From an uncultured Massilia sp. (lineage in GTDB: Bacteria; Pseudomonadota; Gammaproteobacteria; Burkholderiales; Burkholderiaceae): a stretch of 64,000 nt of DNA. Below, piece after piece: positions 1-10,778 of the stretch (within the stretch, counting starts at the first letter, position 1; the number at the start of each line of letters is the position of its first letter). The stretch covers positions 103,527-167,526 of the forward strand of contig CAMLMV010000010.1 in NCBI GenBank assembly GCA_946481275.1, written 5' to 3'. Position numbers and translations under genes: made by a program. Below the pieces are notes generated by a model. The model was not told where the DNA came from, did no database searches, and saw only the letters and a list, made by a program, of their open reading frames with translations.

Positions 1-1175
1 ACGGTGCCCGCGTTCGTCGTGGCGCCCGCATTGACCGTCACCGTGCGCGTGTCGACCGCCAGTTCGTTCTTGTAGACCTTCATCGTGTAGATCCCCGGGA
101 TCATGCCGCTGCTCGCGAAATGGCCGTCGCCGGCGTCGGCCGTCGTCCAGTACTGCGCCGTCGCATTCGAGAAGCCGACCGTGTAGGCGAAGCGCGGATC
201 GCGGCCGGTGATGGCGGCCCCGCTGACGGCGCCGCGCGCTTCCGGCCCCACCCAGCCCGTGAGGCCGAGGGTGCCGAGCCAGGACGTGTCCACCGGTGCC
301 GGTGCCGTACCGTCGTTGAACACCATCGTGTACGTATTGAGGATGTGTGTCCGCAGCGGCTCCGTCTGGCCCTCGCCGTAGTTGATGATGTAGGTGATCT
401 CCTGGTTCGTGCTCGTGGCCTGGTTCAGCAGGCTGCGGTAGAACGGGCCGCCCGAGTTGCCCTCGTTGTTGTCGCGGACGATCCACAGGCCGACGTTGGT
501 CCCCGTCGCGCCGATGTATTGCCAATCCTTCAGTCGCATGTTCGAGTAGTGCTTGGAACGCGTCTCGCCGTTCGGCATGCCGAAGACGTCGCTCGCTTCG
601 ATGGCCGCGTTGGTGCCGCGCAGGTCGGACGGCGCCGGGCCGCCCGGCAGCCGCGCGATCGGCACGCGCACGATGAAGCGCGCGAGATTCAGCGTATCGG
701 GCTCGCTCGTGAAGTAGGTGCCCATGTAGATCTTCGCCTCGCCGCGGCGGGCGATGTAGTAGTGCGTGAGGCCGCCCGCCCGGACGGTCACCTTGACGAC
801 GTCGCTGCCCACCGTCTCCGCGTTCACGCCGACCGCGGAGATGCCCTTGTACAGGTAATCGAAGCCGGAATTGACCTGCGTGCCGCGGCCCTGGTCCTGG
901 TACTCGGCACCGTTGTAGACGAGCGATGCGATGTCGCCGGCCGACTGCGTGCTGACGCCGTTGTCCAGGCGCCGCACCTTGAAGACGAGGCCCGCGCCCG
1001 TGTCGATCGTGTAGAAATTCGCATCCTGCGTGAGCCCGAACGAGGATGCCGTCGCGACGGTCGCCAGCATCCGGGTGGCGCCGGCGGTGGCGGTGCCGGC
1101 GGCGTCGCCGCCGCACCCGGCGGCCAGCAGGCATAACGTAGCGGCGAGCGCCGTCCTGCGCATGGAAATGTGCAT
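1..1175 (-). CDS. Rhamnogalacturonan lyase, polysaccharide lyase family 4 (5' part, runs off the window)
   Basis: The frame is open for 391 codons and continues past the left edge, so the C-terminal part is missing. It starts ATG at 1175 with AGGAG seven bases upstream. Residues 1-20 form a lipoprotein-type signal with a candidate lipid-anchored Cys21 (LLAAGCGGD). The following beta-sandwich contains GFDYLYKGISAVGVNAETV, HYYIARRGEAKIYMGTYF and LWIVRDNNEGNSGGPFYRS, which I recognise as typical of PL4 rhamnogalacturonan lyases that cleave the pectin backbone by beta-elimination. Near the left edge the fibronectin-III-like second domain begins (GIYTMKVYKNELAVDTRTV). The family is normally 550-650 residues, so roughly a third is missing. 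The protein is probably anchored in the envelope and acts on plant pectin. The family call is by eye and not by search. Confidence 0.8.
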   Translation of the reverse strand, partial: MHISMRRTALAATLCLLAAGCGGDAAGTATAGATRMLATVATASSFGLTQDANFYTIDTGAGLVFKVRRLDNGVSTQSAGDIASLVYNGAEYQDQGRGTQVNSGFDYLYKGISAVGVNAETVGSDVVKVTVRAGGLTHYYIARRGEAKIYMGTYFTSEPDTLNLARFIVRVPIARLPGGPAPSDLRGTNAAIEASDVFGMPNGETRSKHYSNMRLKDWQYIGATGTNVGLWIVRDNNEGNSGGPFYRSLLNQATSTNQEITYIINYGEGQTEPLRTHILNTYTMVFNDGTAPAPVDTSWLGTLGLTGWVGPEARGAVSGAAITGRDPRFAYTVGFSNATAQYWTTADAGDGHFASSGMIPGIYTMKVYKNELAVDTRTVTVNAGATTNAGT

Positions 1176-1223
1176 CGTCTGTCTCCTGTTTGTGAAGTTT
1201 TTTCGTTGCGGGGTTTGCACATC

Positions 1224-1253
1224 AGTATTGACGGCCCGCGCGGCACGGGTCAA
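1224..1253 (-). promoter_or_regulatory. Candidate sigma-70 promoter of the PL4 lyase gene
   Basis: Read on the minus strand, TTGACC (1253-1248) and AATACT (1229-1224) are separated by 18 bases. They match the -35 consensus at five of six positions and the -10 at four of six. Initiation near 1217 would give a leader of about 42 bases ending in the AGGAG site before the start at 1175. This is a prediction from spacing and consensus only. Confidence 0.45.
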
Positions 1254-1363
1254 CGGGGTGGACAGCATCCCGGACAAAGAATCACGCGCTTGAGCGAAGG
1301 GGCGCGGATGCAGATAGAATGACGGGTCCGGCGCCGTCCGGAGCTTCCTCGCCGACCATCATC

Positions 1364-2359
1364 ATGTCCAGCCTTCTCGCCCCCGTTTCCGCCCTCCTGC
1401 GCCGCCTGTCGATCGACACCTTCACCGTCCTGCTGCTGTGCACCGTCGCCCTCGCGAGCGTGCTGCCGTGCGCGGGCGCGACGGCCGTCGTCCTCGGCAA
1501 GGTCACCACCGTCGCCATCGGCCTGTTGTTTTTCCTGCACGGCGCCAAGCTGTCGCGCGAAGCGATCGTCGCCGGGATGACGCACTGGCGCCTGCACCTG
1601 CTGGTGCTCGCGTCGACCTTCGTCATGTTCCCGCTGCTGGGCCTCGCCCTGAAGCCGCTGGCGGGCAGCGTGATCACGCCCGAGCTGTACGTGGGCATCC
1701 TGTTCCTGTGCACCCTGCCCTCCACCGTGCAGTCGTCGATCGCCTTCACGTCGATGGCGCGCGGGAACGTGGCGGCGGCCGTGTGCAGCGCGTCGGCCTC
1801 GAACTTCGTCGGCATCTTCGTCACGCCGCTGCTCGTGTCGACCCTGATCGTGCAGGGCGCGGCGGGCGGTTCGTCGCTGGACGCGGTGGTCACCATCGTC
1901 GAGCAGCTGCTGCTGCCCTTCCTGGCCGGCCAGTTCCTGCGCCCGTGGATCGGGAAGTGGGTCGACCGCCACAAGCCGATGCTGAAGATCGTCGACCAGG
2001 GCTCGATCCTGCTGGTCGTCTACACGGCGTTTTCCGAATCCGTCAACGAAGGCCTGTGGCACAAGCTGTCGGGGGCATCGCTCGCGGGCCTCGTCGTCAT
2101 CAGCTGCGTGATGCTGGCGATCGCGCTGGGCCTCGCCACGTGGACGAGCCGGCGCCTGGGCTTCAGCCGCGAGGACGAGATCACGATCGTGTTCTGCGGC
2201 TCGAAAAAGAGTCTCGCAAGCGGCGTGCCGATGGCCAAGGTGCTCTTCGCGCCGAGCGCGCTGGGCATGGTCATCCTGCCTGTGATGCTGTTCCACCAGA
2301 TCCAGCTGATGGTGTGCGCGGTGCTGGCGCAAAAATGGGGCCGCGAAAAGCGTTCCTGA
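1364..2359 (+). CDS. Bile acid:sodium symporter family transporter (SBF-like)
   Basis: This is a 331-residue integral membrane protein with about ten hydrophobic segments. It matches the SBF-like (YfeH/PF13593) group: LFFLHGAKLSREAI near residue 55, FLCTLPSTVQSSIAFTSMARGN near 120-140, and a C-terminal FCGSKKSLASGVPMAKVLF loop near 285. Members are presumed sodium-coupled carriers of organic anions in the inner membrane, but the substrate is unknown. An in-frame ATG at 1319 would add 15 residues. I prefer 1364 because homologues start close to the first hydrophobic helix, though neither start has a clear ribosome site. The stop codon TGA at 2357-2359 directly abuts the first copy of the repeat block downstream. 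Confidence 0.8.
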   Translation: MSSLLAPVSALLRRLSIDTFTVLLLCTVALASVLPCAGATAVVLGKVTTVAIGLLFFLHGAKLSREAIVAGMTHWRLHLLVLASTFVMFPLLGLALKPLAGSVITPELYVGILFLCTLPSTVQSSIAFTSMARGNVAAAVCSASASNFVGIFVTPLLVSTLIVQGAAGGSSLDAVVTIVEQLLLPFLAGQFLRPWIGKWVDRHKPMLKIVDQGSILLVVYTAFSESVNEGLWHKLSGASLAGLVVISCVMLAIALGLATWTSRRLGFSREDEITIVFCGSKKSLASGVPMAKVLFAPSALGMVILPVMLFHQIQLMVCAVLAQKWGREKRS

Positions 2360-2555
2360 AATTCGGGGTCAGAGCACATTTTTCGCGAAATTCGGGGTCA
2401 GAGCACATTTTAGTTTGGCGCAAAATGCACATGTCGGCAATCAGGCACCCGGCTGCAAGCCCCACGAAGGGCAATAATTCATTCGCAAGAGAACTTGCGC
2501 CAAAAAGTGCTCTGACCCCGAATTTTTGGCGAAACGTGCTCTGACCCCGAATTTA
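2360..2555. repeat. Inverted-repeat block: two direct copies facing two inverted copies of a 19-bp unit
   Basis: The unit AAATTCGGGGTCAGAGCAC occurs at about 2360-2376 (shortened by the preceding stop codon) and 2388-2406. Its reverse complement occurs at 2507-2525 and 2536-2554. Inner arms also pair: TTGGCGCAA near 2415-2423 and TTGCGCCAA near 2495-2503. The whole block can fold as a long imperfect hairpin with a loop of about 70 bases. It lies between a plus-strand transporter gene and a minus-strand gene whose stop is at 2565, so it sits between convergent 3' ends. It resembles a REP-like or miniature mobile element, but no transposase is next to it. It could also act as a bidirectional 3' end structure. 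Confidence 0.75.
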
Positions 2556-2564
2556 GCCCCGAAC

Positions 2565-2963
2565 TTATTGCGGCACATGCGCCAGTGCCAATCCGCCCCA
2601 CCATACCTCCGGCAGCGCGGCCGCGAGCATCATGCCGGGGCCCAGCGCCGTGAGGAGCCAGCGGCGGCGCGGCGGCAGCCAGGCCGTGCGCGGGTCGCGC
2701 AGGCTCGCGCGGATGTCGCGCCAGCCGAAACAGACCAGCGCCGCCATCCCGAGCGCGAACAGGGTCCACAACGCCGACTCGTTCAGCAGCGCGGCGAAGT
2801 CCTCGTCGAGGTAAGCGAGCGCCGGCAGCGCGAGGCACACGCTGCCCAGTAGTTCGGCCGCCGCGATGATGGCCGCGCGGCCACGGCGGCGGAAGTCGTG
2901 GCGCAGCATCCACGCCGACAGCGCGACGTCGCCGGCCAGGTACAGTGCGCTCCATGCGGGCAT
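2565..2963 (-). CDS. Small membrane protein of unknown function, last gene of the RND operon
   Basis: The protein has 132 residues and about four hydrophobic segments (near 3-18, 30-52, 62-85 and 105-125). I do not recognise a named family. The start ATG at 2963 lies four bases after the stop of the outer membrane factor gene, with AGGAG inside the end of that gene, so it is very likely co-transcribed with the efflux operon. The charged stretches RRHDFRRRGR-like near residue 22 and RDPRTAWLPPRRR near 90 would be cytoplasmic loops. A role in efflux is only suggested by position. Confidence 0.6.
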   Translation of the reverse strand: MPAWSALYLAGDVALSAWMLRHDFRRRGRAAIIAAAELLGSVCLALPALAYLDEDFAALLNESALWTLFALGMAALVCFGWRDIRASLRDPRTAWLPPRRRWLLTALGPGMMLAAALPEVWWGGLALAHVPQ

Positions 2964-2967
2964 GGCG

Positions 2968-4419
2968 TTACTCCTGCGCCGTGAGCTGGTCCGCGTGCCA
3001 GCCGCCGCCCAGCGACTGGATCAGCGCCACGGCTGTCGTCTGGCGGTTGCCCTGCGTCTGCACGAGCGCGCGGCGCGCATTCAACGCCGTCACCTGGGCC
3101 TGCACCACTTCCGAATAACTCACCTGGCCGGCCTTGTAGCGGTTCAGCACCTGCTCCTCGACCTTGTCCGCCGCCTCCGACGCCTGGCGCTGCAGCTCCT
3201 GCTGCTGCGCCAGCACGCGCGTGGCGTTCAGCTGGTCCTCGACGTCAGCGAAAGCGTCCAGCACCGTCTGGCGGTAGCGCGCGACGGCCTGTTCGCGCGC
3301 CGCGTCGGCGCCCTGCACCGCCGCGCGGTTGGCGCCCCCGTTGAAGATGGTCTCCGTGGCCGACAGGCCCAGTGCCCACGCCATGCTCGATGCCTTGAAC
3401 AGGTCGCCGATGGCGCTGGCGGACGGACCGTACGATGCCGTGAGGCCGATCTGCGGGAAGTAGGCGGCGCGCACGATGCCGATCTGCGCGTTGGCCGCGG
3501 CCACGGCGCGTTCGGACGCGGCGATGTCGGGACGCCGCTCCAGCAGGGTGGACGGCACGCCCACCGGCACCTCCGGCACCGTCACGTTCCACTGCGCCGG
3601 CGCCAGCGCGAAGTCGGCCGGCGCCTTGCCGACGAGGACCGCGATCGCGTGTTCCAGCTGCGCGCGCTGGCGCGCCAGCGTCAGGTCGTCGCTCTGGGCG
3701 CTGGCGAGCTGGGTCTGGGCCTGGTAGACGTCCGAGTGCGGCACGATGCCCACGTCGAAGCGGTTCTGCGTGATCTTCAGCACGCGCTGGTAGCCTTCGA
3801 TGGTCGTGGCCAGCAGCGCGCGCTGGGCGTCGACGGAGCGCAGCGAAAAATAGTCGGCCGCCAGTTCGCCCTGCGCGGACAGGCGTGCCGACGCGAGGTC
3901 GGCCGCGCTGGCCTGGGCATTGGCCTGCGCCGCCGAGATGCCCGCGCGCAGGCGACCCCACACGTCCGGCTCCCAGCTCGAACCGATGTTCAGGCGGAAG
4001 CTGTTCGAGGTGCGTCCATTGTTATTGTCATTGGTGCCGCTGCCCCCGCCGCTGCCGTTGCGGTTTGCGCCGCCGGTCAGCGTCACGGTCGGGAACAGCG
4101 ACGCGCGCTGCTGCGCGACGAGCGCGCGCGCCTGGCTGTACGCGGCGACGGCCGCCGCCACGTTCTGGTTGCTGACCTCCACCTGGCGCACCAGGCCGTC
4201 GAGCACGGGGTCGTTGAACAGGGTCCACCACGGGCCCCGATCGAGTGCGTCCGCGGGTGCCGCCGGCGCCCACCCCTGCAGTTCCTTGAACGCGGCCGGA
4301 TTCGGCGTCGCCGGGCGCTCGTACGTGGGCGCGAGCGCGCAGCCGGACAGCACGGCGGCGGCGAGCAGCGTGGAGATCAGCGGGCGAATGGTCGTGGTAA
4401 ATCGCATGGTTCGGTTCAT
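2968..4419 (-). CDS. RND efflux outer membrane lipoprotein, NodT/OprM family
   Basis: The protein has 483 residues, the usual size for this family of trimeric outer membrane channel-tunnels. The N-terminus is a lipoprotein signal ending LLAAAVLSGC, with Cys27 as the lipidation site, followed by ALAPTYERP, a hallmark of OprM/NodT proteins. Two OEP repeats follow. Conserved pieces include WWTLFNDPVLDGLV near residue 65 and LLERRPDIAASERAVAAANA near 300. The start at 4419 overlaps the stop of the upstream RND permease in an ATGA tetrad, indicating translational coupling. It completes a tripartite pump with the two permeases and the adaptor encoded upstream, as in MuxABC-OpmB of Pseudomonas. Confidence 0.93.
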   Translation of the reverse strand: MNRTMRFTTTIRPLISTLLAAAVLSGCALAPTYERPATPNPAAFKELQGWAPAAPADALDRGPWWTLFNDPVLDGLVRQVEVSNQNVAAAVAAYSQARALVAQQRASLFPTVTLTGGANRNGSGGGSGTNDNNNGRTSNSFRLNIGSSWEPDVWGRLRAGISAAQANAQASAADLASARLSAQGELAADYFSLRSVDAQRALLATTIEGYQRVLKITQNRFDVGIVPHSDVYQAQTQLASAQSDDLTLARQRAQLEHAIAVLVGKAPADFALAPAQWNVTVPEVPVGVPSTLLERRPDIAASERAVAAANAQIGIVRAAYFPQIGLTASYGPSASAIGDLFKASSMAWALGLSATETIFNGGANRAAVQGADAAREQAVARYRQTVLDAFADVEDQLNATRVLAQQQELQRQASEAADKVEEQVLNRYKAGQVSYSEVVQAQVTALNARRALVQTQGNRQTTAVALIQSLGGGWHADQLTAQE

Positions 4420-7400
4420 GGCTGGGAAGTCGTGGGCTGGTCCTCCAGCGGATGGCGGACCAGGTGATGCTCGTCCGCGTTGCGGCGGCGGAGCTTGTCG
4501 AGGTAGACGTAGACGACGGGCGTCGTGAGGAGCGTCAGGAGCTGGCTCGCGACCAGGCCGCCGATGATGGCGATGCCCAGCGGCTGGCGCAGCTCGGAGC
4601 CTTCGCCGAAGCCGATCGCCAGCGGCAGCGCGCCCAGCGCCGCGGCCAGGGTCGTCATCAGGATCGGGCGGAAGCGCAGCAGGCACGCCTCGCGCACGGC
4701 GTCCGTGGCCGACAGACCGCGCGCGCGCTCCGCCTCCAGCGCGAAGTCGATGATCAGGATCGCGTTCTTTTTCACGATGCCGATCAGGAGGAACACGCCG
4801 ATCAGCGCGATGATGGAAAACTCCATGCGGAACAGCAGCAGCGCCAGCACGGCGCCCACGCCGGCCGACGGCAACGTCGACAGCACCGTGATCGGGTGCA
4901 CGAGGCTTTCGTACAGGATGCCGAGCACGATGTAGATGACGACGATCGCGGCGAGGATCAGCAGCGGCTGCTGCTGGTTCGATTCCTGCGCCTGCTTCGC
5001 CTGGCCCTGGAAACTGCCGCGCACGTTGGTCGGCATGCCGATGTCGGCTTCCGCCTGCTTGACGGCCTGCTGCGCTTCCGACAGCGAATAGCCGTCGGCG
5101 AGGTTGAACGAGATCGTCGTCGCCAGCTCGCCGTCCTGGTGGTTGACGGAGCTCGGCGTCGAGCGTTCCGCGAAGTGCGCGATGGCCGACAGCGGCACCA
5201 TCGTGGTGGCGGACGACGACAGCGCCGCGCCGCTGGACGGGTCGCGCGCCGCCGTCAGGTTCGCGGGCGCGGCGGGCGTGCCGGCGGTGGTGGCCGTGGC
5301 CGCGTTCTTCGACGGCACGTAGACGTCGTCCAGCGCCGCCGGCGAGCGCGCATACTGCTGCGCGACGCCCATGATCACGTGGTACTGGTTCAACTCGTCG
5401 TAGATGTTGGCGACCTGGCGCTGGCCGAACGCGTCGTACAGCGCGTTGTCGATGTCCTTCGCGCTGATGCCGAGGCGCGAGGCGGTCTGCTTGTCGATGT
5501 CGACATAGGTCTCGACGCCGTTGTCCGCCTGGTCGGTGTCGACGTCGGTCAGCGCCTTTTGCCCCTTCATCGCGTCGGCCAGCTTCGTCGCCCACGTCTT
5601 GAGGTCGGCGCGGTTGTCGCTCTTCAGCGTGTACTGGTACGTGGAGTTCGACTGGCGCCCGCCCATGCGCAGGTCCTGCACGGGATTCAGGAACAGCTGC
5701 ACGCCCGTCACCTGCGCGAGCTTCGGCCGCAGGCGCGCGATCACGGCCTGGCCGCTCTCGCCCTTGGCGCGCTCCTCGACCGGCTTCAGGTTCAGGAACA
5801 TGAAGCCGCCGCCCGCGCGCGAGCCGCCCGTGAAGCCGACGACGGTGTCCACGGCGGGGTCGCTCTTGATGATGTTGACGAGCTGGCGCAGCTTGCCCTG
5901 CATGGCCTGGAACGAGATGCTCTGGTCGGCGCGCAGGCCGCCGTTGACCTGGCCCGTGTCCTGCTGCGGGAAGAAGCCTTTCGGCGCGCCTGAAAACAGG
6001 TACACGTTCAGGCCGACGACGAACACGAGGATCAGCATCACGAGCGCCTTCATGTCGAGCGCCCAGTCGAGCGCGTGCTCGTACGACTTCAGCACACCGT
6101 TGAAGCTGCGCTCGGCCCAGCGGCCGAGGCGACCCTGCCTGCGGCCCACGTGGTCGTGCAGCTTCTGGCCCGGTTTCAGCAGCATCGCGCACAGCATCGG
6201 CGTCGTCGTCAGCGAGATCACGAGCGAGATCATCACCGCGGCCGACAGGGTGACGGCGAATTCGCGGAACAGCCGGCCCACCTGGCCGCCCATGAACAGC
6301 AGCGGGATGAACACGGCCACGAGCGACAGGCTGATGGACAGCACGGTGAAGCCCACTTCCTGCGCGCCCAGCAGCGCCGCCTTCATGCGGTCCATGCCCG
6401 CCTCCACGTGGCGGCTCGTGTTTTCCAGTACGACGATGGCGTCGTCGACGACGAAGCCGGTGGCCACCGTGAGCGCCATCAGCGACAGGTTGTTCAGGGA
6501 GAAGCCCAGCAGGTACATCACGCCGAAAGTACCGAGCAGCGACACGACGGTCGCCACGGCCGGCACGATGGTCGCGCGCACGCTGCGCAGGAACACGGAG
6601 ACCACGAGCACGACGAGCAGGATCGAGATCATCAACGTCATCTCGATCTCGTGCAGCGACGCGCGGATGGAATTGGTGCGGTCCGACGCGACCTGCATGC
6701 GCACGTCCTGCGGCAACTGGGCCTGCAGTTGCGGCAGCAGCGCGCGCACGCCGTCCACGGTCTCGATGACGTTGGCGCCCGGCTGGCTCGTCACCAGCAC
6801 GATCACGGCGGGTTGGCCGTTGAACAGGCCCAGCGTGTTGATGTTCTCGACGCCGTCCCATACGTCGGCGACGTCCTGCAGCCGGATCGCGGAACCGTTG
6901 CGCCACGCGACGACGAGGCCCTTGTAGTCGGCTGCGGTGCGGCCATTGGTCGGCGTGTTCGCCTGCGAATAGATCTGCAGGCGCATGCCCTGTCCTTCCA
7001 GCGCGCCCTTCGGCCGGTTGGCGTTGGTCGCCTGGATGGCAGCGCGCACGTCCTCGGTCGACAGGCCGTACTGGTTCAGCTGGTACGGGTTCAGGTCGAC
7101 GCGCACGGCGGGCAGCGAGCCGCCGCCGATTTCCACGTCGCCCACGCCCTTCACCTGCGCGAGCTTCTGCTGCACGACGTTCGACACCTCGTCGTAGATC
7201 TGGCCGGGCGAACGCGTCTTCGACGTCAGCGCGAGGATGATCACGGGCGCATCGGACGGATTGGCCTTGCGGTACGTCGGGTTGCTGCGCAGGGTGGCCG
7301 GCAGGTCGGCACGCGCCGCATTGATCGCGGCCTGCACTTCGCGCGCGGCGGAATCGATCTGGCGCGTCAGGTCGAACTGCAGGTTGATGCGGGTGGAGCC

Positions 7401-7658
7401 GTTGCCGCTGCTGGACGTCATCTCGTTGACGCCCGCGATGACGCCCAGCCGCCGTTCCAGCGGCGTGGCCACCGACGTTGCCATCGTGTCCGGACTGCCG
7501 CCCGGCAGGTTGGCCGACACGGAGATCGTCGGGAAGTCGACCTGCGGCAGCGGCGACACGGGCAGCACGAAGAACGCGCCGATGCCCGCCAGCGCGATGC
7601 CGATGGTCAGCAGCACCGTCGCGATGGGCCGCTTGATGAACGGCTGCGAGAGACTCAT
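4416..7658 (-). CDS. mdtC: RND multidrug efflux permease, MdtC/MuxC-like
   Basis: This 1080-residue inner membrane transporter has the RND architecture of twelve helices and two large periplasmic loops. It begins [19 protein letters not shown] with [10 protein letters not shown] near residue 40. The TM4 proton-relay region carries the adjacent acidic pair in [18 protein letters not shown] near residue 400. The C-terminal half contains [19 protein letters not shown] near 970 and [20 protein letters not shown]. It exports drugs or small hydrophobic molecules using proton motive force, most likely as a heterotrimer with the upstream permease, as in MdtBC. It overlaps both neighbours by four bases. 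A periplasmic insert near residues 740-780 is rich in Ala, Ser and Thr and seems longer than in MdtC of E. coli (about 1025 residues). Confidence 0.92.
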   Translation of the reverse strand: MSLSQPFIKRPIATVLLTIGIALAGIGAFFVLPVSPLPQVDFPTISVSANLPGGSPDTMATSVATPLERRLGVIAGVNEMTSSSGNGSTRINLQFDLTRQIDSAAREVQAAINAARADLPATLRSNPTYRKANPSDAPVIILALTSKTRSPGQIYDEVSNVVQQKLAQVKGVGDVEIGGGSLPAVRVDLNPYQLNQYGLSTEDVRAAIQATNANRPKGALEGQGMRLQIYSQANTPTNGRTAADYKGLVVAWRNGSAIRLQDVADVWDGVENINTLGLFNGQPAVIVLVTSQPGANVIETVDGVRALLPQLQAQLPQDVRMQVASDRTNSIRASLHEIEMTLMISILLVVLVVSVFLRSVRATIVPAVATVVSLLGTFGVMYLLGFSLNNLSLMALTVATGFVVDDAIVVLENTSRHVEAGMDRMKAALLGAQEVGFTVLSISLSLVAVFIPLLFMGGQVGRLFREFAVTLSAAVMISLVISLTTTPMLCAMLLKPGQKLHDHVGRRQGRLGRWAERSFNGVLKSYEHALDWALDMKALVMLILVFVVGLNVYLFSGAPKGFFPQQDTGQVNGGLRADQSISFQAMQGKLRQLVNIIKSDPAVDTVVGFTGGSRAGGGFMFLNLKPVEERAKGESGQAVIARLRPKLAQVTGVQLFLNPVQDLRMGGRQSNSTYQYTLKSDNRADLKTWATKLADAMKGQKALTDVDTDQADNGVETYVDIDKQTASRLGISAKDIDNALYDAFGQRQVANIYDELNQYHVIMGVAQQYARSPAALDDVYVPSKNAATATTAGTPAAPANLTAARDPSSGAALSSSATTMVPLSAIAHFAERSTPSSVNHQDGELATTISFNLADGYSLSEAQQAVKQAEADIGMPTNVRGSFQGQAKQAQESNQQQPLLILAAIVVIYIVLGILYESLVHPITVLSTLPSAGVGAVLALLLFRMEFSIIALIGVFLLIGIVKKNAILIIDFALEAERARGLSATDAVREACLLRFRPILMTTLAAALGALPLAIGFGEGSELRQPLGIAIIGGLVASQLLTLLTTPVVYVYLDKLRRRNADEHHLVRHPLEDQPTTSQP

Positions 7659-10600
7659 GCACCGGCCCCGCCGGGTTTGACCGCGGCCGGCTTGGGAGGC
7701 TCGGCCCCGCGCCAGCGCCGCGCGAGGCGGTCGAACGCGAGATAGATGACGGGCGTCGTGAACAGCGTGAGCAGCTGGCTGACGATCAGGCCGCCGAAGA
7801 TGGCAAGGCCCAGCGGCCGGCGCAGCTCCGCGCCCTCGCCCCAGCCGAACATCAGCGGGATGGCGGCGAACAGCGCGGCCAGGGTCGTCATGATGATGGG
7901 GCGGAAGCGCAGCATCGCGGCCTGGTGGATCGCCGTCCTCGGGTCCTTGCCCTCGTCGCGCTCGGCCTCGATGGCGAAGTCGATCATCATGATCGCGTTC
8001 TTCTTCACGATGCCGATCAGGAGGATGATGCCGATGATGCCGATGACGCCGAGGCCCTGCCCCGTGATGCCCAATGCGAGCAGCGCGCCGACGCCGGCCG
8101 ACGGCAGGGTCGACAGGATGGTCAGCGGGTGGATGTAGCTCTCATACAGCACCCCCAGCACGATGTACACGCAGACGACGGCAGCTAAAATCAGCCACAG
8201 CTGGTTCGACAGCGACGCCTGGTACGCGCCGGACGCGCCGAGGAACGTCATGGTCACGGAGCCCGGCAGGCCGATCTCCTGCGCGACTTCCTTGATGGCG
8301 GCGACGGCCGTGCCCAGCTTGATGCCGGACGCGGTGTCGAAGCCGATCGTCGTCGCCGGGTACTGCGCCACGTGCGTGATCTGCAGCGGCGCGGCCTGCT
8401 CCGTGATGGAGGCGATCGCGGACAGCGGTGTCGGCGCGCCGGAACCCGTGCGCAGCTGCAGGTCCGACAGCGCGTCGAGCGACATCTTTTCGTCCTGCTG
8501 CGCTTCCAGGATCACGCGGTACTGGTTCGTCTCCGTGAAGATGGTCGACACGATGCGCTGGCCGAACGCGCTGTACAACGCGTCGTCGACGTTCGACGCC
8601 GTCACGGACAACCGCGACGCGCTGTCGCGGTCGATGTTGACGTAGGCGGCCGCGCCGGTGGCGCCGGCGTCCGTCACGACGTTGGCCAGCTCCTTGCGGC
8701 GCGCCATCGCCGCGACCATCCTGTGGGCCCACTCCGTCACCGTCTTCGTGTCAGCGCCCTCGATCGACAGGCGGTACTGGGTCGGTCCCGTCTCGGCGTC
8801 GATGGTGAGGTCCTGCGTCGGCTGCAGGTACAGGGTGACGCCGGCCACGTTCTGCGCCACGCGGCGGCGCAGGCGGTCCATGATGTCCTGCTGGTCGCCG
8901 TGGTTCGCCTTCAGGTTGATCAGCATGGTGCCCGTGTGGAGCATCGTGTTGTTGGCGGCGTCCACGCCCACCGTCGACGCGAGCGATTCGACGTCCGGGT
9001 CGGCCAGGATCTCGCGCGCGGCGGCCTGCTGCATCTCGGCCATCGAACTGTACGAGATCGCCTGGCGCGCTTCCACGCGCGCCTGCAGCTGGCCCGTGTC
9101 CTGCGTGGGGAACAGGCTTTTCGGGATGAAGGTCCACAGGATCGCCGTCAGCACGAGCGTGCCCAGTGCGACGAGCAGGGTCAGGCCCTGGCGGGCCAGC
9201 ACCCAGTTCAGGCCGCGGTCGTAGTGGCCCACGGTCCAGTCGAAGAACGACTGGAACTTGCGGGCGAATGGGTTTTCGTGCGACTTGTCGTGCTGCTTGA
9301 GCCAGCGGGCCGACATCATCGGCACGAGCGTCAGCGACACGACGGCCGAGATCAGGATCGTGATCGCGAGCGACACGGCGAATTCGCGGAACAGCCGGCC
9401 CACGACGTCGCCCATGAACAGCAGCGGGATCAGCACGGCGATCAGCGACACGGTCAGCGAGATGATGGTGAAGCCGATCTGCGTGGCGCCCTTGAGCGCG
9501 GCGCCCATCGGCCTCTCGCCTTCCTCGATGTAGCGCGAGATGTTCTCGATCATGACGATGGCGTCGTCGACGACGAAGCCGGTCGCGATCGTCAGCGCCA
9601 TCAGCGACAGGTTGTTCAGGCTGTACCCAAGCAGGTACATGATGCCGAACGTGCCGACGAGCGAGATCGGCACCGCGAGGCTCGCGATCACGGTGGCGCG
9701 GATGCTGTGCAGGAAGGCGAAGATCACGAGCACGACGAGGACGACCGCCAGTACGAGCTCGATCTGCACGTGTTCGACGGATGCCCGGATGCCGTTCGTG
9801 CGGTCCGACAGGACGTCCATGTGGATGCTCTGCGGCAGGCTGGCCTGGAGTTCGGGCAGGCGCTGCTTGATGGCGTCCACGGTGGCGATCACGTTGGCAC
9901 CGGGCTGGCGCTGCACGTTCAGGATGATCGCCGGCTTCATGTTGGCCCACGCACCGAGCTTGACGTTTTCCGCGCTGTCGACGACCTTCGCCACGTCGCC
10001 CAGGCGCACGGGCGCGCCGTTCCTGTACGCGACGATCAGGTTCGTGTAGTCGGGCACCGTCACCAGCTGGTCGTTGGCGTTGATGGTGTACGCGCGCAGC
10101 GGGCCGTCGAAGCTGCCCTTCGCGCTGTTGGCATTCGCGTTCGTGATCGCGGTGCGCAGCGTGTCGAGACCGAGGCCGTTCGCGGCGAGCGCCTCCGTGT
10201 TGGCCTGGATGCGCACGGCCGGACGCTGGCCGCCCTGCAGGGTGACGAGACCCACGCCCGTCACCTGGCTGATCTTCAGCGCGAGGCGCGTGTTGACGAG
10301 GTTCTGCACCTCCGTCAGCGGCATCGAATCGGACGTGATGGCGAGCGTCAGCACCGGTGCATCGGCCGGGTTGACCTTGGCGTAGACCGGCGGCGCCGGC
10401 AGGTCGGTGGGCAGTAGCGAGCCGCCCGCGTTGATCGCGGCCTGGACTTCCTGCTCGGCCACGTCGAGCGTCTGGCCCAGCGTGAACTGCAGGGTGATCA
10501 CGGAGACGCCGGCCGCGCTGTTGGAACTCATGCGCGCGAGGCCCGACATCTGGCCGAACTGGCGTTCCAGCGGCGCCGTCACGGTGCGCGCCATCACTTC

Positions 10601-10768
10601 CGGGCTCGCGCCCGGATACAGCGTCTGCACCTGGATGGTCGGGAAGTCGACCTGCGGCAGCGCGGAGAGCGGCAGGAATTTATAGCCGACGAGGCCCGCC
10701 AGCACGATCGCCAGCATCAGCAGCGACGTGGCGACTGGGCGGCGGATGAAGGGTGCGGATGGACTCAT
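7655..10768 (-). CDS. mdtB: RND multidrug efflux permease, MdtB/MuxB-like
   Basis: This 1037-residue RND transporter starts [19 protein letters not shown] and carries [20 protein letters not shown] near residue 40. The TM4 motif is [18 protein letters not shown] near 400, and the TM10 region reads [19 protein letters not shown]. It is clearly homologous to the downstream permease but diverged along its whole length, as expected for a B/C pair that assembles into one heterotrimeric pump. It is the second gene of the operon: eleven bases separate it from the adaptor, and it overlaps the next permease by four. A substrate cannot be deduced. MdtABC pumps are known for bile salts, novobiocin and similar compounds. 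Confidence 0.92.
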   Translation of the reverse strand: MSPSAPFIRRPVATSLLMLAIVLAGLVGYKFLPLSALPQVDFPTIQVQTLYPGASPEVMARTVTAPLERQFGQMSGLARMSSNSAAGVSVITLQFTLGQTLDVAEQEVQAAINAGGSLLPTDLPAPPVYAKVNPADAPVLTLAITSDSMPLTEVQNLVNTRLALKISQVTGVGLVTLQGGQRPAVRIQANTEALAANGLGLDTLRTAITNANANSAKGSFDGPLRAYTINANDQLVTVPDYTNLIVAYRNGAPVRLGDVAKVVDSAENVKLGAWANMKPAIILNVQRQPGANVIATVDAIKQRLPELQASLPQSIHMDVLSDRTNGIRASVEHVQIELVLAVVLVVLVIFAFLHSIRATVIASLAVPISLVGTFGIMYLLGYSLNNLSLMALTIATGFVVDDAIVMIENISRYIEEGERPMGAALKGATQIGFTIISLTVSLIAVLIPLLFMGDVVGRLFREFAVSLAITILISAVVSLTLVPMMSARWLKQHDKSHENPFARKFQSFFDWTVGHYDRGLNWVLARQGLTLLVALGTLVLTAILWTFIPKSLFPTQDTGQLQARVEARQAISYSSMAEMQQAAAREILADPDVESLASTVGVDAANNTMLHTGTMLINLKANHGDQQDIMDRLRRRVAQNVAGVTLYLQPTQDLTIDAETGPTQYRLSIEGADTKTVTEWAHRMVAAMARRKELANVVTDAGATGAAAYVNIDRDSASRLSVTASNVDDALYSAFGQRIVSTIFTETNQYRVILEAQQDEKMSLDALSDLQLRTGSGAPTPLSAIASITEQAAPLQITHVAQYPATTIGFDTASGIKLGTAVAAIKEVAQEIGLPGSVTMTFLGASGAYQASLSNQLWLILAAVVCVYIVLGVLYESYIHPLTILSTLPSAGVGALLALGITGQGLGVIGIIGIILLIGIVKKNAIMMIDFAIEAERDEGKDPRTAIHQAAMLRFRPIIMTTLAALFAAIPLMFGWGEGAELRRPLGLAIFGGLIVSQLLTLFTTPVIYLAFDRLARRWRGAEPPKPAAVKPGGAGA

Positions 10769-10778
10769 GCGGCACTCC

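Noticed and set aside
2968..7662. A very long open frame (1564 codons) on the minus strand across the RND permease
   Set aside because: Only its last 483 codons encode the outer membrane factor. The rest is an out-of-phase shadow of the permease, rich in Arg, Ala and Gly, with no domain.
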